DNA of 64,000 nt, taken from NCBI RefSeq assembly GCF_002364335.1, contig NZ_DEXW01000039.1, positions 25,858 to 89,857 on the forward strand, given 5' to 3'. Shown piece by piece: positions 1-9,097 of the stretch. Made by a program: the position numbers and the translations under genes. Within the stretch, counting starts at the first letter, position 1. Each line of letters begins with the position of its first letter. The notes under the pieces were generated by a model. It did not search any database. It had not been told where the DNA came from and saw nothing but the letters and a program-made list of their open reading frames with translations. Origin of the DNA: Winogradskyella sp. UBA3174. Lineage in GTDB: Bacteria > Bacteroidota > Bacteroidia > Flavobacteriales > Flavobacteriaceae.

Positions 1-1
1 T

Positions 2-3000
2 AGTGACGATAATGGAGCAACATGGACAACCGTACAAATATTTGAAGGTGGTTCCGTTGCAGCTAAAACAGCAGATTTTGAAACCTCTACTACTGCTATA
101 TTTTACAGTAAAACCGTTACACTAAAAAGCACAGATTATGCATTCCCTGCTTCTGTTACTTCTAGATTTAGAGTAAGATGTGATGCTAGTGATAATGATG
201 ACGAAGTATTTATTGATGACATTACTATAACAGGTGTGAGCTATTGTACGCCAACAGAAGCTCCAGGAGGAGTCACTTCTAACTTAGATCTTTGGTTAAA
301 GGCAGATATGATTAATGGTATAAACGAAGCAGCCGATGCATCTTTAGTAAACCAGTGGGTAGACAATGGTAGAGGGAATAATGCAGAAGCTCTAGTTCCT
401 GGTCTAGCACCTATTTACAGAAATAATACGACAAGAAACTTTAACTTCAACCCAGTTATTGATTTTGATAATGACAATAATACTGCAAACAGAGATATGA
501 CTTACATTATCAATGATGGCAGTAGAAATGAGCTAAAAGGCACTGGCGGATTTAACAGTAATGATATGTACGTGGTAATTATGCCAGATCCTACAATTAC
601 AACAAGTATGATTCCTTTAGATACATTTACTAGTTCTGACCCTACTACATTAGATATTCAAACAGAAGATGTTACTGGTTTCGGGTATGGTGCATACACC
701 AACCGTATAGCAGGTGAATATTTCTCATATTGTATCGGAGTTACATCTGGTACATCAGGAGGTCCGGGTTACGGTAAAGGAGATGCTACAGGTAGTTTTG
801 ATTATAATCAAATTAGTATTATTAATATTAGAGATAATGCATCTCTAACCGAAGTAGATATGTACTTTAATGGTAATGTTATAGGAAATATTTCTAATGA
901 TATACCAGATTTCTCATCAATCAATAATACAAAATACTGGTTAGGAAGAAGTCAATATTGGAATGGAAGTTTTGATGGTCGTATAGCTGAAGTTATTACT
1001 TATTCAACAACAAATAACGATGGAGATTCAACACAAGATAGAAATAGAATACAATCTTATTTAGCAATTAAATACGGAATTACTTTAGGCATTAATGGTA
1101 CATCACAAGATTATGTAAATAGTGATGGTACTTTAATTTGGGATCAGGTAGCAAATACCGGATTTAATTATGATATCGCTGGTATTGGTCGAGACGATGT
1201 TTCTGAGTTAAACCAAAAACAATCAAGTAGTGTAAATAATGCTACAGATGTTGAGGGACCAATTGAAGGTGTCATAACCATAGGGTTAACTGATATTTAT
1301 GATACTAACAAAGAGAACAAAGATTTTAATGCTACAACTTTAAACAATAAAGAATACTTAGTTTGGGGTAACAATAATGCTGATTTAACTTTAGATCCAA
1401 CAGAGCACATTGTAAATATGAGTTCTGGAATTATGGCGCCTTCATTGCCACTCGTTACTGATGTTTCGTTTCAATCTATTGAGCGCATTTGGAAATTTAT
1501 TGAAACAGGTGGTGATGTACCAACTGTAAAATTAAGCATACCATTAAGTGCTGTTAGAAGTATTACACCACCAGGAAATTACTATATGTTTATATCTAAT
1601 ACAGGTATATTTAATCCAACTGCAACTTATCGAGTAATGACAGATGATGGTAACGGTAATCTTGAAACTGAATATGATTTTACTGGTACCGAATACATCA
1701 CTTTTGGATATGCTGAACGAGTAGAAGTTGAGCGTTCTATATACTTTGATGGTGCTGTAGATTTTGTTAATGTAGAAAATAAATTAAATCTTGATGATAC
1801 AGGGTTTACTATTTCTTCTTGGATAAAAAGAGATGCAGCAGATACTGGTACAGCTTCTATAGTATCTAAAAGAGATGCAGCATTTACACAAGGTTATGAT
1901 TTTACAATTTTAGATGATAATAGAGTTGAAATTTTCTGGAAAAATGGAACAGATCAAGTTTTACGATCTAATACAAGTATTCCAGATGATATTTGGCACC
2001 ATGTTGCTGTAATATACGACGGTACTGAAGTTGCAATCTACATAGATGGCGTATTAGATATTTCTGCAAACAGAAGCCCACCAACAGATACAAATGAGTC
2101 TTTCTATATTGCTGCAGCCGGTAAAAACACACCTACACAATATTTTAGAGGAAACATAGACGAAGTCAAAGTATGGGATACAGCACTTAGTGTAGATCAA
2201 CTTCGATTTGTAATGAATCAAGAGATTTCTGATAACGCTGGTCAAGTAATGGGTAATGAGTTACCTACTGCAATTACAAGAAATGATATTGATGCTATAG
2301 ATTGGAGTGACTTAGCCGCTTACTACCCAATGTCTGTTTATACTTATACAAATACAGATGATGCATCAGGTAACGCTAATCAAGGTGCTTTAAGAAATCT
2401 AAATACTGTAGATAGACAAACAGCTCCACTACCTTATGCATCTACTCAAGATGGGGATTGGGATCTTAATACAACATGGACTAACGGAAATGTACAGTAC
2501 ATACCAGGATCAGCATCTATCGTAGACCCTACAACAACAGTTAATTGGAATATTATTAAAACAGCGCACGACGTTAGTTTAGATAATGCAACATTACCTG
2601 TTGCAAATTTAGAAAACAGAGGAGTATTAGGCTTATATGTTGATGCTAACGAATTAACTTTAATTGGTGATAACGCTACAAATACTGGTAACGGAATCAC
2701 AGTTTCTCATTACTTAAGCTTAACCGGAAAAATTGATTTAGAAGGTGATTCTCAATTATTACAACCAATAGATAGTGATTTAGATGTTGCTGTTAGCGGA
2801 GCTTTAGAAAAAGACCAACAAGGAACAGCAGATACTTATACTTATAATTATTGGTCAGCACCAGTTGGAGAAACAGATATTGCTAAAAACGATTACCGTT
2901 ATACATTAGAGGATATAATGTTTGATGGTACAACACCTATAAACTTTACTCCTATTGGATTTGATGGATCTGCCGGAACACCAATTACTATTGCAGACTA

Positions 3001-4360
3001 TTGGGTTTGGAAATTTGCAAACCAAGCAGGTGGTGACTATTCAGCTTGGCAACATGTAAGACGTACAGGTACTATAGATGCTGGTCAAGGATTTACAATG
3101 AAAGGACCTGGTACTGGACCAATAAGCACAGATCAAAACTATGTGTTCTTAGGCAAACCTAATAACGGAGATGTAAATCTCGCTATAACTGGTGGAAACA
3201 ATTACTTAGTTGGTAATCCGTATGCATCAGCTATAGATGCTAACCAATTTATTATAGATAATGGAGTTGTTTTAGACTATGATCCAGATGCAACAGACCC
3301 ATCCTCTGTGCCAGATACGACACCATTAATAAGTGGTACGTTATACTTCTGGGAACATTGGGGAGGCGGTTCACATGTATTAGCAGAATACCAAGGTGGT
3401 TATGCTACTTATAATTTTTCTGGTGCAGTTGCAGCTGCATCTATAGGAACTAATGATCCAGACGTTGCAACTGGAGGAACTCCAACTAAAACTCCTGGTC
3501 GTTACATACCTGTGGGCCAAGGATTCTTTGTATCTGCAGAAAATTCAGGTGTAGTTAACTTTAACAATGGTCAGCGTGTATTCCAGAAAGAAGGCACTGC
3601 TAATTCAATATTTGTTAGACCAGACGGTGACGGAGCAGCTTCTAATACAAACGCACAAAGAACTGAAGAAACTGATGACCGAATGAAATTTAGATTCGGA
3701 TTCAATTCAATAAACACCATACATCGTCAAATACTTTTAACAATTGATGAAAACACAACATCTAATGCTGATTGGGCGTATGACGCCGCTTTGAATGAAG
3801 TACAAATAGACGATATGTTCTGGGTTATAAATAATTATGAATATGTAATCCAAGCAAGTGATGAAGCAGAAGAATCTTCTATCTACCCTATTGGTATAAA
3901 GACAGATTCTGATGGAATAAATTCAATCACAATTGATGCGTTAGAAAACGTACCAGATAGTATTGATATATTTATTAATGATACAGAATTAAATACATAC
4001 CATAACCTAAGAGATAGTGATTTTGAAATCTTCTTAAATGCTGGCGAATATTTAAATCGTTTTGAAATTACATTTAGTGAAAACAGTAATATTCTTGGAG
4101 TAGATGATATAATTAAAGAAGGAATTGACATTCTTTACTCTAATGATATCGAAAAAATTGTGTTGATTAACCCTAACTTAATTCAAATAGAATCTATTGA
4201 ACTATTCAATGTTTTAGGCCAATCTGTAAATACTATTGAAAATATTTCGGAGAGTGGTTACTCTGAATATGAAGTTGAGAATTTAAGTACTGGAACTTTT
4301 ATTATTAAGTTATATACTGTAAGCGGTTCAGTAGTAACTAAAAAAGTTTTAGTAAACTAA
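2..4360 (+). CDS. T9SS-secreted LamG-domain exoprotein (5' truncated by window)
   Basis: The reading frame is open from base 2, so this is the 3' part of a gene that starts upstream. A GTG at 236 is internal. The visible 1452 residues begin with the end of a MAM/ConA-like module, followed by a region starting GGVTSNLDLWLKAD that I associate with flavobacterial exoproteins. A LamG/concanavalin-like domain lies about 530-680 residues after position 236, with SIYFDGAVDFVNVENK at its start. The last ~75 residues are a type A T9SS sorting domain (IELFNVLGQ, GTFIIKLYT, KKVLVN end). It is probably a cell-surface or secreted adhesin or polymer-binding protein; the ligand is unknown. A strong hairpin terminator follows directly. 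Confidence 0.85.
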   Translation, partial: SDDNGATWTTVQIFEGGSVAAKTADFETSTTAIFYSKTVTLKSTDYAFPASVTSRFRVRCDASDNDDEVFIDDITITGVSYCTPTEAPGGVTSNLDLWLKADMINGINEAADASLVNQWVDNGRGNNAEALVPGLAPIYRNNTTRNFNFNPVIDFDNDNNTANRDMTYIINDGSRNELKGTGGFNSNDMYVVIMPDPTITTSMIPLDTFTSSDPTTLDIQTEDVTGFGYGAYTNRIAGEYFSYCIGVTSGTSGGPGYGKGDATGSFDYNQISIINIRDNASLTEVDMYFNGNVIGNISNDIPDFSSINNTKYWLGRSQYWNGSFDGRIAEVITYSTTNNDGDSTQDRNRIQSYLAIKYGITLGINGTSQDYVNSDGTLIWDQVANTGFNYDIAGIGRDDVSELNQKQSSSVNNATDVEGPIEGVITIGLTDIYDTNKENKDFNATTLNNKEYLVWGNNNADLTLDPTEHIVNMSSGIMAPSLPLVTDVSFQSIERIWKFIETGGDVPTVKLSIPLSAVRSITPPGNYYMFISNTGIFNPTATYRVMTDDGNGNLETEYDFTGTEYITFGYAERVEVERSIYFDGAVDFVNVENKLNLDDTGFTISSWIKRDAADTGTASIVSKRDAAFTQGYDFTILDDNRVEIFWKNGTDQVLRSNTSIPDDIWHHVAVIYDGTEVAIYIDGVLDISANRSPPTDTNESFYIAAAGKNTPTQYFRGNIDEVKVWDTALSVDQLRFVMNQEISDNAGQVMGNELPTAITRNDIDAIDWSDLAAYYPMSVYTYTNTDDASGNANQGALRNLNTVDRQTAPLPYASTQDGDWDLNTTWTNGNVQYIPGSASIVDPTTTVNWNIIKTAHDVSLDNATLPVANLENRGVLGLYVDANELTLIGDNATNTGNGITVSHYLSLTGKIDLEGDSQLLQPIDSDLDVAVSGALEKDQQGTADTYTYNYWSAPVGETDIAKNDYRYTLEDIMFDGTTPINFTPIGFDGSAGTPITIADYWVWKFANQAGGDYSAWQHVRRTGTIDAGQGFTMKGPGTGPISTDQNYVFLGKPNNGDVNLAITGGNNYLVGNPYASAIDANQFIIDNGVVLDYDPDATDPSSVPDTTPLISGTLYFWEHWGGGSHVLAEYQGGYATYNFSGAVAAASIGTNDPDVATGGTPTKTPGRYIPVGQGFFVSAENSGVVNFNNGQRVFQKEGTANSIFVRPDGDGAASNTNAQRTEETDDRMKFRFGFNSINTIHRQILLTIDENTTSNADWAYDAALNEVQIDDMFWVINNYEYVIQASDEAEESSIYPIGIKTDSDGINSITIDALENVPDSIDIFINDTELNTYHNLRDSDFEIFLNAGEYLNRFEITFSENSNILGVDDIIKEGIDILYSNDIEKIVLINPNLIQIESIELFNVLGQSVNTIENISESGYSEYEVENLSTGTFIIKLYTVSGSVVTKKVLVN

Positions 4361-4390
4361 TTTTGCCCCAAATCTTGAATCTTAACCTAA

Positions 4391-4422
4391 AAAAGTCCTG
4401 ATCTTATCAGGGCTTTTTTTTT
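4391..4422 (+). terminator. Rho-independent terminator, probably bidirectional
   Basis: A 9-bp stem (4394-4402 with 4406-4414, one G-T pair) with a 3-nt loop is followed by a run of T to 4422. An A run before the stem lets it serve the minus-strand gene ending at 4459 as well. Confidence 0.85.
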
Positions 4423-4458
4423 AAAACCTATTTAGGTCTTAACAAACCTTTATCGTTT

Positions 4459-4698
4459 TTACTTTAGTTTTAAACTCTTTCTGTAAGATTTGATACTAAT
4501 AATGTCATTACTCTTTTTAGGATTGATTTTTAAAAGCTTAGCTCTCAACTCAGAAGAAACACATACTTCTGAAGGCACCAAAACTTCTTTGTTTATCTTT
4601 TCAGTTTCAATAACGTTACTAGAACTAACTTTAGTTTGTCCAAAGGAAATTGTAGTTGCGATTAGTAAAAAGACTATTGAGGCTATTAATTTTTTCAT
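4459..4698 (-). CDS. Small exported protein of unknown function
   Basis: 79 residues. Residues 1-20 form a clear signal peptide (MKK, hydrophobic core, SFGQ cleavage region). The mature part of ~59 residues is polar and lysine-rich, ending SYRKSLKLK, with a single cysteine and no domain I recognise. A purine-rich AAAAAAGG just before the ATG supports the start. It stands alone, facing the terminator at 4391-4422. An overlapping plus-strand frame is a shadow. A small periplasmic or surface protein is the most that can be said. Confidence 0.6.
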   Translation of the reverse strand: MKKLIASIVFLLIATTISFGQTKVSSSNVIETEKINKEVLVPSEVCVSSELRAKLLKINPKKSNDIISIKSYRKSLKLK

Positions 4699-5010
4699 CC
4701 TTTTTTAAAGTTCTATAGTTTAACTTCTATACAAAGTAACAAACAAGACTAATTACAGTTTATATTTTTTAGATGAATGAAAACGGTAAATAGATAAGTG
4801 GAAAACGAGAACAATAAACATCGATGAGATACACAAAACAGGTTTATATCCCAATAAAATCAGGGTTTTAAAGAATAAATTTTAATAAACAGTAGTTAAA
4901 GTGAAGCTTAGGAAGAAAAACACCTGATTTTATAAAAAAAATGAGTTTTTTACATTTTTGAACAAAAGAAATCACTAGTCTTAATAAGAAATAAGTTAGT
5001 AGTTAGTCAC
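4699..5010. other. Intergenic region, no gene seen
   Basis: About 310 bases of AT-rich sequence between the small exported protein and the hisS terminator. No convincing coding frame, RNA gene or repeat was found. It must carry the promoter of the minus-strand gene at 4459-4698, but I see only imperfect -7 boxes. Confidence 0.5.
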
Positions 5011-5047
5011 AAAAGAGTCTCATTCTAATCAAGATTGAGGCTCTTTT
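5011..5047 (-). terminator. hisS terminator
   Basis: A 12-bp stem (5011-5022 with 5036-5047, one G-T pair) with a 13-nt loop overlaps the hisS stop codon. The T tract on the minus strand is short, so the terminator is of moderate strength. Confidence 0.6.
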
Positions 5048-6728
5048 ATTTTAAAGCATCTAAAAGTTCAGTATACGGCAACTTTTGTTGTTCTCCAGAA
5101 CTCATGTTTTTTAGTGTAAATACTCCAGATTTCAATTCTTCTTCACCAACTAAAACTACAAAAGGAATATCACGACGATTCGCATAATTCATTTGTTTTT
5201 TCTTTTGTTTACCTGATATCGCTGAATCAGGATATAATTCTGCTTTTACACCAGCTTGTCTTAAACCAGTTACCGCTTTTAAACATGCCATAGCTTCATT
5301 GTCACCAAAGTTAATAAACAATACTTTTGTTGAAACCGCAATAGTATCTGGAAACAAACCTAATTCTTCTAAAACCAAATAGATACGGTCCAATCCAAAA
5401 CTAATTCCTACTCCACTCATATTTGGCAGTCCAAAAACACTTGTAAGATCATCGTAACGACCTCCACCACCAATCGATCCCATATTAACACCTTCTGGTG
5501 CAGAAACTTCAAAAATAGCGCCTGTGTAATAATTTAAACCACGTGCAAGCGTTACATCTAACTGCAAGTTTGCTGTTTTTAATTTTAAGTTTGAAATGGC
5601 TGTATTTATAAACTCTAGTTCTTCAATACCTTTTAAACCTATTTCCGAAGTACTTAAAATAGATTTTAAACTGTCTACCTGATTTCCAAAATCACCTTTT
5701 AAAGTAAATAAAGGTTGAAGCTTAGTAATACCGTCTTCAGAAATACCTTTAGAACGCATTTCTTCTTTTACCTTCTCCTCTCCTATTTTATCTAACTTAT
5801 CTAAAGCAACTGTAAAATCTATTAATTTATCTTGCGCACCAATAACTTCTGCGATACCAGATAAAATTTTACGATTATTAATTTTTATGGTAACACCTTC
5901 TAACTTTAAAGCTGAAAACACAGTATCGTAGAGTTGTATAAATTCAACTTCTTGAAACAAAGATTTAGAACCAACCACATCTGCATCACACTGATAGAAT
6001 TCTCTAAAACGTCCTTTTTGTGGACGGTCTGCGCGCCAAACAGGTTGCATTTGATAGCGCTTAAATGGGAATTCTATTTCGTTTTGGTGTTGAACTACAT
6101 AGCGTGCGAAGGGAACTGTAAGGTCGTAACGTAGGGCTTTTTCTGAAATATAATTAGAAAAATAATTTGACTTTAATGTAGAATGCCAATCAGCAAAAAT
6201 TGTAATAATTAACTGCTCTAATTCTGAATTATTTAATTCAACAAACTCTTTTGACTTTTCAGGATTAGGTGTTGTATTCGTAAATACAAACCAACCCAAA
6301 TCATAAAGCAACTCTTTTTTTGGGATTTTCTCCTGAATAAAATATTCGCTTTCTTTTTTATTTATCTCTTTTGAAAATTTATCTCTAAAACTATCTACAT
6401 AGTTATTTTGATTCCAATCAATATCATGAATATGGATTTTCATTTTTTCGTAATGGTAGAAAACAGCCATTTTTATTAGTTTAATCATTATGTGATTAAA
6501 ACTTTCAATAAACTCTCCACTATTCAAAATCTTAAAAATCAAGCGATCACCTTCATCACCATACTTTCCCATTAAAGTATCCGAGTTTTCAAAACTTGGT
6601 GTTTCAATAGGTTGAAACCCAAAGACCTTAAATTGCTCTTTTATGGTTTCCATAATATAAGAACGCTTTGCAACTTGTTCTGCATTAAAATCTCTTGTAC
6701 CTTTTGGGATGCTTGGTTTTTGTGCCAT
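5046..6728 (-). CDS. hisS: Histidyl-tRNA synthetase with large internal insertion
   Basis: Cytoplasmic class II aminoacyl-tRNA synthetase that charges tRNA-His. Visible landmarks are the N-terminal PKGTRDF, motif 2 (LRYDLTVPFARY, then FREFYQCDADVVG), the histidine-binding segments LARGLNYYTG and SIGGGGRYDDL, motif 3 (GVGISFGLDRI) and the C-terminal anticodon-binding domain. It has 560 residues, against about 420-460 for the family. The excess is a segment at residues ~73-192, between FKILNSGEF and ISEKALRYD, where relatives have only about 25 residues. The insertion is in frame and the flanks are intact, so the enzyme is probably active. No strong Shine-Dalgarno is seen; a hairpin sits immediately upstream of the ATG. 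Confidence 0.93.
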   Translation of the reverse strand: MAQKPSIPKGTRDFNAEQVAKRSYIMETIKEQFKVFGFQPIETPSFENSDTLMGKYGDEGDRLIFKILNSGEFIESFNHIMIKLIKMAVFYHYEKMKIHIHDIDWNQNNYVDSFRDKFSKEINKKESEYFIQEKIPKKELLYDLGWFVFTNTTPNPEKSKEFVELNNSELEQLIITIFADWHSTLKSNYFSNYISEKALRYDLTVPFARYVVQHQNEIEFPFKRYQMQPVWRADRPQKGRFREFYQCDADVVGSKSLFQEVEFIQLYDTVFSALKLEGVTIKINNRKILSGIAEVIGAQDKLIDFTVALDKLDKIGEEKVKEEMRSKGISEDGITKLQPLFTLKGDFGNQVDSLKSILSTSEIGLKGIEELEFINTAISNLKLKTANLQLDVTLARGLNYYTGAIFEVSAPEGVNMGSIGGGGRYDDLTSVFGLPNMSGVGISFGLDRIYLVLEELGLFPDTIAVSTKVLFINFGDNEAMACLKAVTGLRQAGVKAELYPDSAISGKQKKKQMNYANRRDIPFVVLVGEEELKSGVFTLKNMSSGEQQKLPYTELLDALK

Positions 6729-6734
6729 GTTTAC

Positions 6735-6752
6735 TTCCCACGAAAGTGGGAA
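6735..6752. repeat. Perfect hairpin next to the hisS start codon
   Basis: A 7-bp perfect stem (TTCCCAC/GTGGGAA) with a GAAA loop, ending 7 nt from the hisS ATG. It resembles the dispersed intergenic palindromes of Flavobacteriaceae. On the hisS mRNA it covers the only purine-rich stretch before the start. Confidence 0.6.
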
Positions 6753-6875
6753 TCTCTTTTTAGTGAAACTTATGTTTTAGAACAGAGCCTCTAGCTTAAG
6801 ACGTTTAATATCAAAAGCACTTCGACTGCACTCAGTGTAACAATAATTATTATATCGTTATACTTCAATTAATCA

Positions 6876-6883
6876 CAAAAATA
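6876..6883 (-). promoter_or_regulatory. Candidate hisS -7 box
   Basis: TATTTTTG on the minus strand fits TAnnTTTG. A second match, TAAATTTG, lies at 6916-6923. No clear -33 TTG is at the right distance from either. Either site would give a hisS leader of roughly 140-185 nt containing the hairpin at 6735-6752. Confidence 0.3.
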
Positions 6884-6989
6884 TTATAATTTTTAGAGGC
6901 ATTACTAAGTAATCTCAAATTTATAGTAACTTTATAGTGTTTAAGTAGTCTTATACTTAAAAGAATCCAACTAACTACAAGAAAAAACT

Positions 6990-8231
6990 ATGTTTTCACT
7001 AGCTAAAGAGAATATTAAAATTGCTTTTGATTCTATTAAAAGTCAACTATTAAGAACCATTTTAACGGTTTTAATTATTGCGATAGGCATCATGGCTTTG
7101 GTTGGTATTCTTAGTGGTGTGTCTGCTTTAGAGAATACCATTTCGGGCAGCTTTGCATCTATGGGTGCAAATACCTTTAATTTTCAGCGCTATGAGTTTA
7201 GAGCACAACGTCAAAGTAGTAGAGAACGCCAAAAAGTAAATCCGATTCTTAGTTATAGAAATGTAAAAGACTTTATTGAGTCTTACGACTATCCTTTTAC
7301 TAATGTAGCGGTATCATTTACTGGTTCTTTTGCTTCTGAGGTGAAATACGAAAATAAAAAAACAGATCCTGAAGTGTTAATAACTGGTTCTAACGAATTT
7401 TATATTGAAAATTCTGGTTTAGAAATAGAACAAGGACGCTCTTTAAACTTCGCCGATATAGAGAATAACAATGCCGTTTGTGTTATTGGTAGTGATTTGC
7501 AAAAGGCTTTATTTCCAGATGAAAATCCAATAGATAAAATCATAAGTATAAGAGGTTCAAAATTTAAAGTTATTGGGTTGATTAAAAAGAAGGGGTCTAC
7601 ATTTGGCAACAACCAAGATTTAACGGCTATTATTCCTATACAAAAAGCACGTTCTATTTTTACCAATCCTAACATTAATTACAGACTTAGTGTTAAAGTA
7701 GATAAAAAAGATATGTTAGAAGGAGCACAAGATGATGCGATAATCACTTTTAGAAATGTACGAGGATTAAACCCAATTGAGAAAAATAATTTTGGAATTG
7801 AGCGTAGTGAAGACTTAATTAACAGGGTTGCAGAAAATACATCGACGCTTTATATTGCAGCTTGGATTATAAGTATAATCACCATTTTTGGCTCTACAAT
7901 TGCTTTAATGAATATTATGTTAGTATCTGTTAGTGAGCGAACTAGAGAGATTGGCGTTCGTAAAGCACTAGGTGCAAAAAGCAAGACTATCGCTTTTCAA
8001 TTTTTTATGGAAACTATAATTATTGGTCAGCTTGGTGGTATTCTCGGAATCGCTTTAGGTGTTCTTATTGGGTGGGGAGTTGCATCTGCATTCGACCTTC
8101 AATTTTCTACACCTTGGGTGGCTATGATTTGGGCAACTAGTATTGCGTTTATTGTTGCTGTGATTTCTGGTTTATATCCTGCAACAAAGGCGGCTAAATT
8201 AGATCCTATTGAGTCTTTACGTTATGAGTAA
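6990..8231 (+). CDS. MacB/FtsX-type ABC transporter permease
   Basis: 413-residue inner-membrane permease. It has an N-terminal transmembrane helix (~20-45), a periplasmic MacB_PCD-like domain (~50-270) and a C-terminal FtsX domain with three helices (~285-400). The conserved SERTREIGVRKALGA coupling segment and the C-terminal GLYPATKAAKLDPIESLRYE support the call. Such permeases pair with a MacB/LolD-type ATPase to export peptides, macrolides or lipoproteins. No ATPase gene is adjacent here, so the partner must be encoded elsewhere. The gene stands alone between two repeat-bearing intergenic regions. Confidence 0.88.
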   Translation: MFSLAKENIKIAFDSIKSQLLRTILTVLIIAIGIMALVGILSGVSALENTISGSFASMGANTFNFQRYEFRAQRQSSRERQKVNPILSYRNVKDFIESYDYPFTNVAVSFTGSFASEVKYENKKTDPEVLITGSNEFYIENSGLEIEQGRSLNFADIENNNAVCVIGSDLQKALFPDENPIDKIISIRGSKFKVIGLIKKKGSTFGNNQDLTAIIPIQKARSIFTNPNINYRLSVKVDKKDMLEGAQDDAIITFRNVRGLNPIEKNNFGIERSEDLINRVAENTSTLYIAAWIISIITIFGSTIALMNIMLVSVSERTREIGVRKALGAKSKTIAFQFFMETIIIGQLGGILGIALGVLIGWGVASAFDLQFSTPWVAMIWATSIAFIVAVISGLYPATKAAKLDPIESLRYE

Positions 8232-8617
8232 TACAAATTCCTTTGAAAAAAGTAATTCGAAGATTAAGCGAAGCTAATCTCACTTTAAATTATTAATTAA
8301 TATCCCTCCTAACGTTAATTTGAGTGATAAGCCCATGCTTGCTATCGAGAATTTTTCAGAAGACCATCTTAAAAAGAAAAACGTTAAGCTTCTCGATACA
8401 ATTCCTCATTCTTCGAAATCACTCGAAATGACGAAACGAGAAACTAATAAGTCTAATTGAAAATAAAAAAGAAAACACTGAAACTAGTTCAGTCTGATAA
8501 AACGAGGAGATAATTATCTCAACTAAAACAGCTTCAAAAAAAAACAATTTGCCTTCAAAACATACTTCTACTAAATTCATTTAACTCTAATAATGAGATT
8601 CCTGCCTTCGTAGTAAT
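8232..8617. other. Intergenic region with degenerate inverted-repeat element
   Basis: 386 bases without a gene. The middle (8314-8432) holds an inverted-repeat element described separately. The remainder is AT-rich sequence with no coding frame that I can support. Confidence 0.6.
8314..8432. repeat. Dispersed intergenic inverted-repeat element, copy A
   Basis: About 119 bases bounded by GTTAATTTGAGTGA on the left and TCACTCGAAATGAC on the right. The ends are imperfect inverted repeats of each other. The right end is the exact reverse complement of GTCATTTCGAGTGA, which opens the copy at 41166. An internal TTCTCGATACAATT also recurs there as TTCTCTATACAATT. Confidence 0.7.
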
Positions 8618-9091
8618 TTAGCCCTTTATCAAGGTCGCAAAATACTCAAACAAATCACCTTTTGTGATATGTCCACCAGATTGAATCATTTTAAAAAGAT
8701 CTAAATGCTTGTCATCAGAGTACTCTTTTTTTGCATTGAAAAATTGAATACTATCAGATAATAAATTATCGCGTAACCAATTAAAACCTTCTTTTGTCGT
8801 AAAATCAACAACCTCATTTTCAATTTTAAAAGCAATTAAGCGCATGCTTTTTTCATTACATTGAAAAAGGTGGATTTGTTGCGGTGAAATATGCTCTAGA
8901 TACTTAACCTTGCCTAAAACTCCGAACCATACCAAATCACTAAAAACATCTAATTCTTGTTCAGCAGCTTCTGGTTTATTCGTTTTTATATCATTCCACT
9001 CATCGGCCGTAATAGACTGTGAGGCTAAAAAATTAATGAATTCTTGGTGTAATTCTTCAAACTGTTCCTTAGAAAGTCTTGCGTACTTCAT
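8618..9091 (-). CDS. Conserved Bacteroidota protein (DUF6495-like)
   Basis: 157-residue soluble protein without signal peptide or membrane segment, starting MKYARLSKEQFEELHQEF. From memory it resembles the DUF6495 family, which has no established function; I cannot confirm this by search. It is acidic and mostly helical, with a central hydrophobic stretch around VWFGVLGKVKYLEH. It lies 6 nt downstream of the glycerophosphodiesterase gene and is probably co-transcribed with it. Confidence 0.7.
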   Translation of the reverse strand: MKYARLSKEQFEELHQEFINFLASQSITADEWNDIKTNKPEAAEQELDVFSDLVWFGVLGKVKYLEHISPQQIHLFQCNEKSMRLIAFKIENEVVDFTTKEGFNWLRDNLLSDSIQFFNAKKEYSDDKHLDLFKMIQSGGHITKGDLFEYFATLIKG

Positions 9092-9097
9092 AAAAAT

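Noticed and set aside
4490..4708. Plus-strand frame overlapping the small exported gene
   Set aside because: The minus-strand frame has a clear signal peptide and an upstream purine-rich site; this is its shadow.
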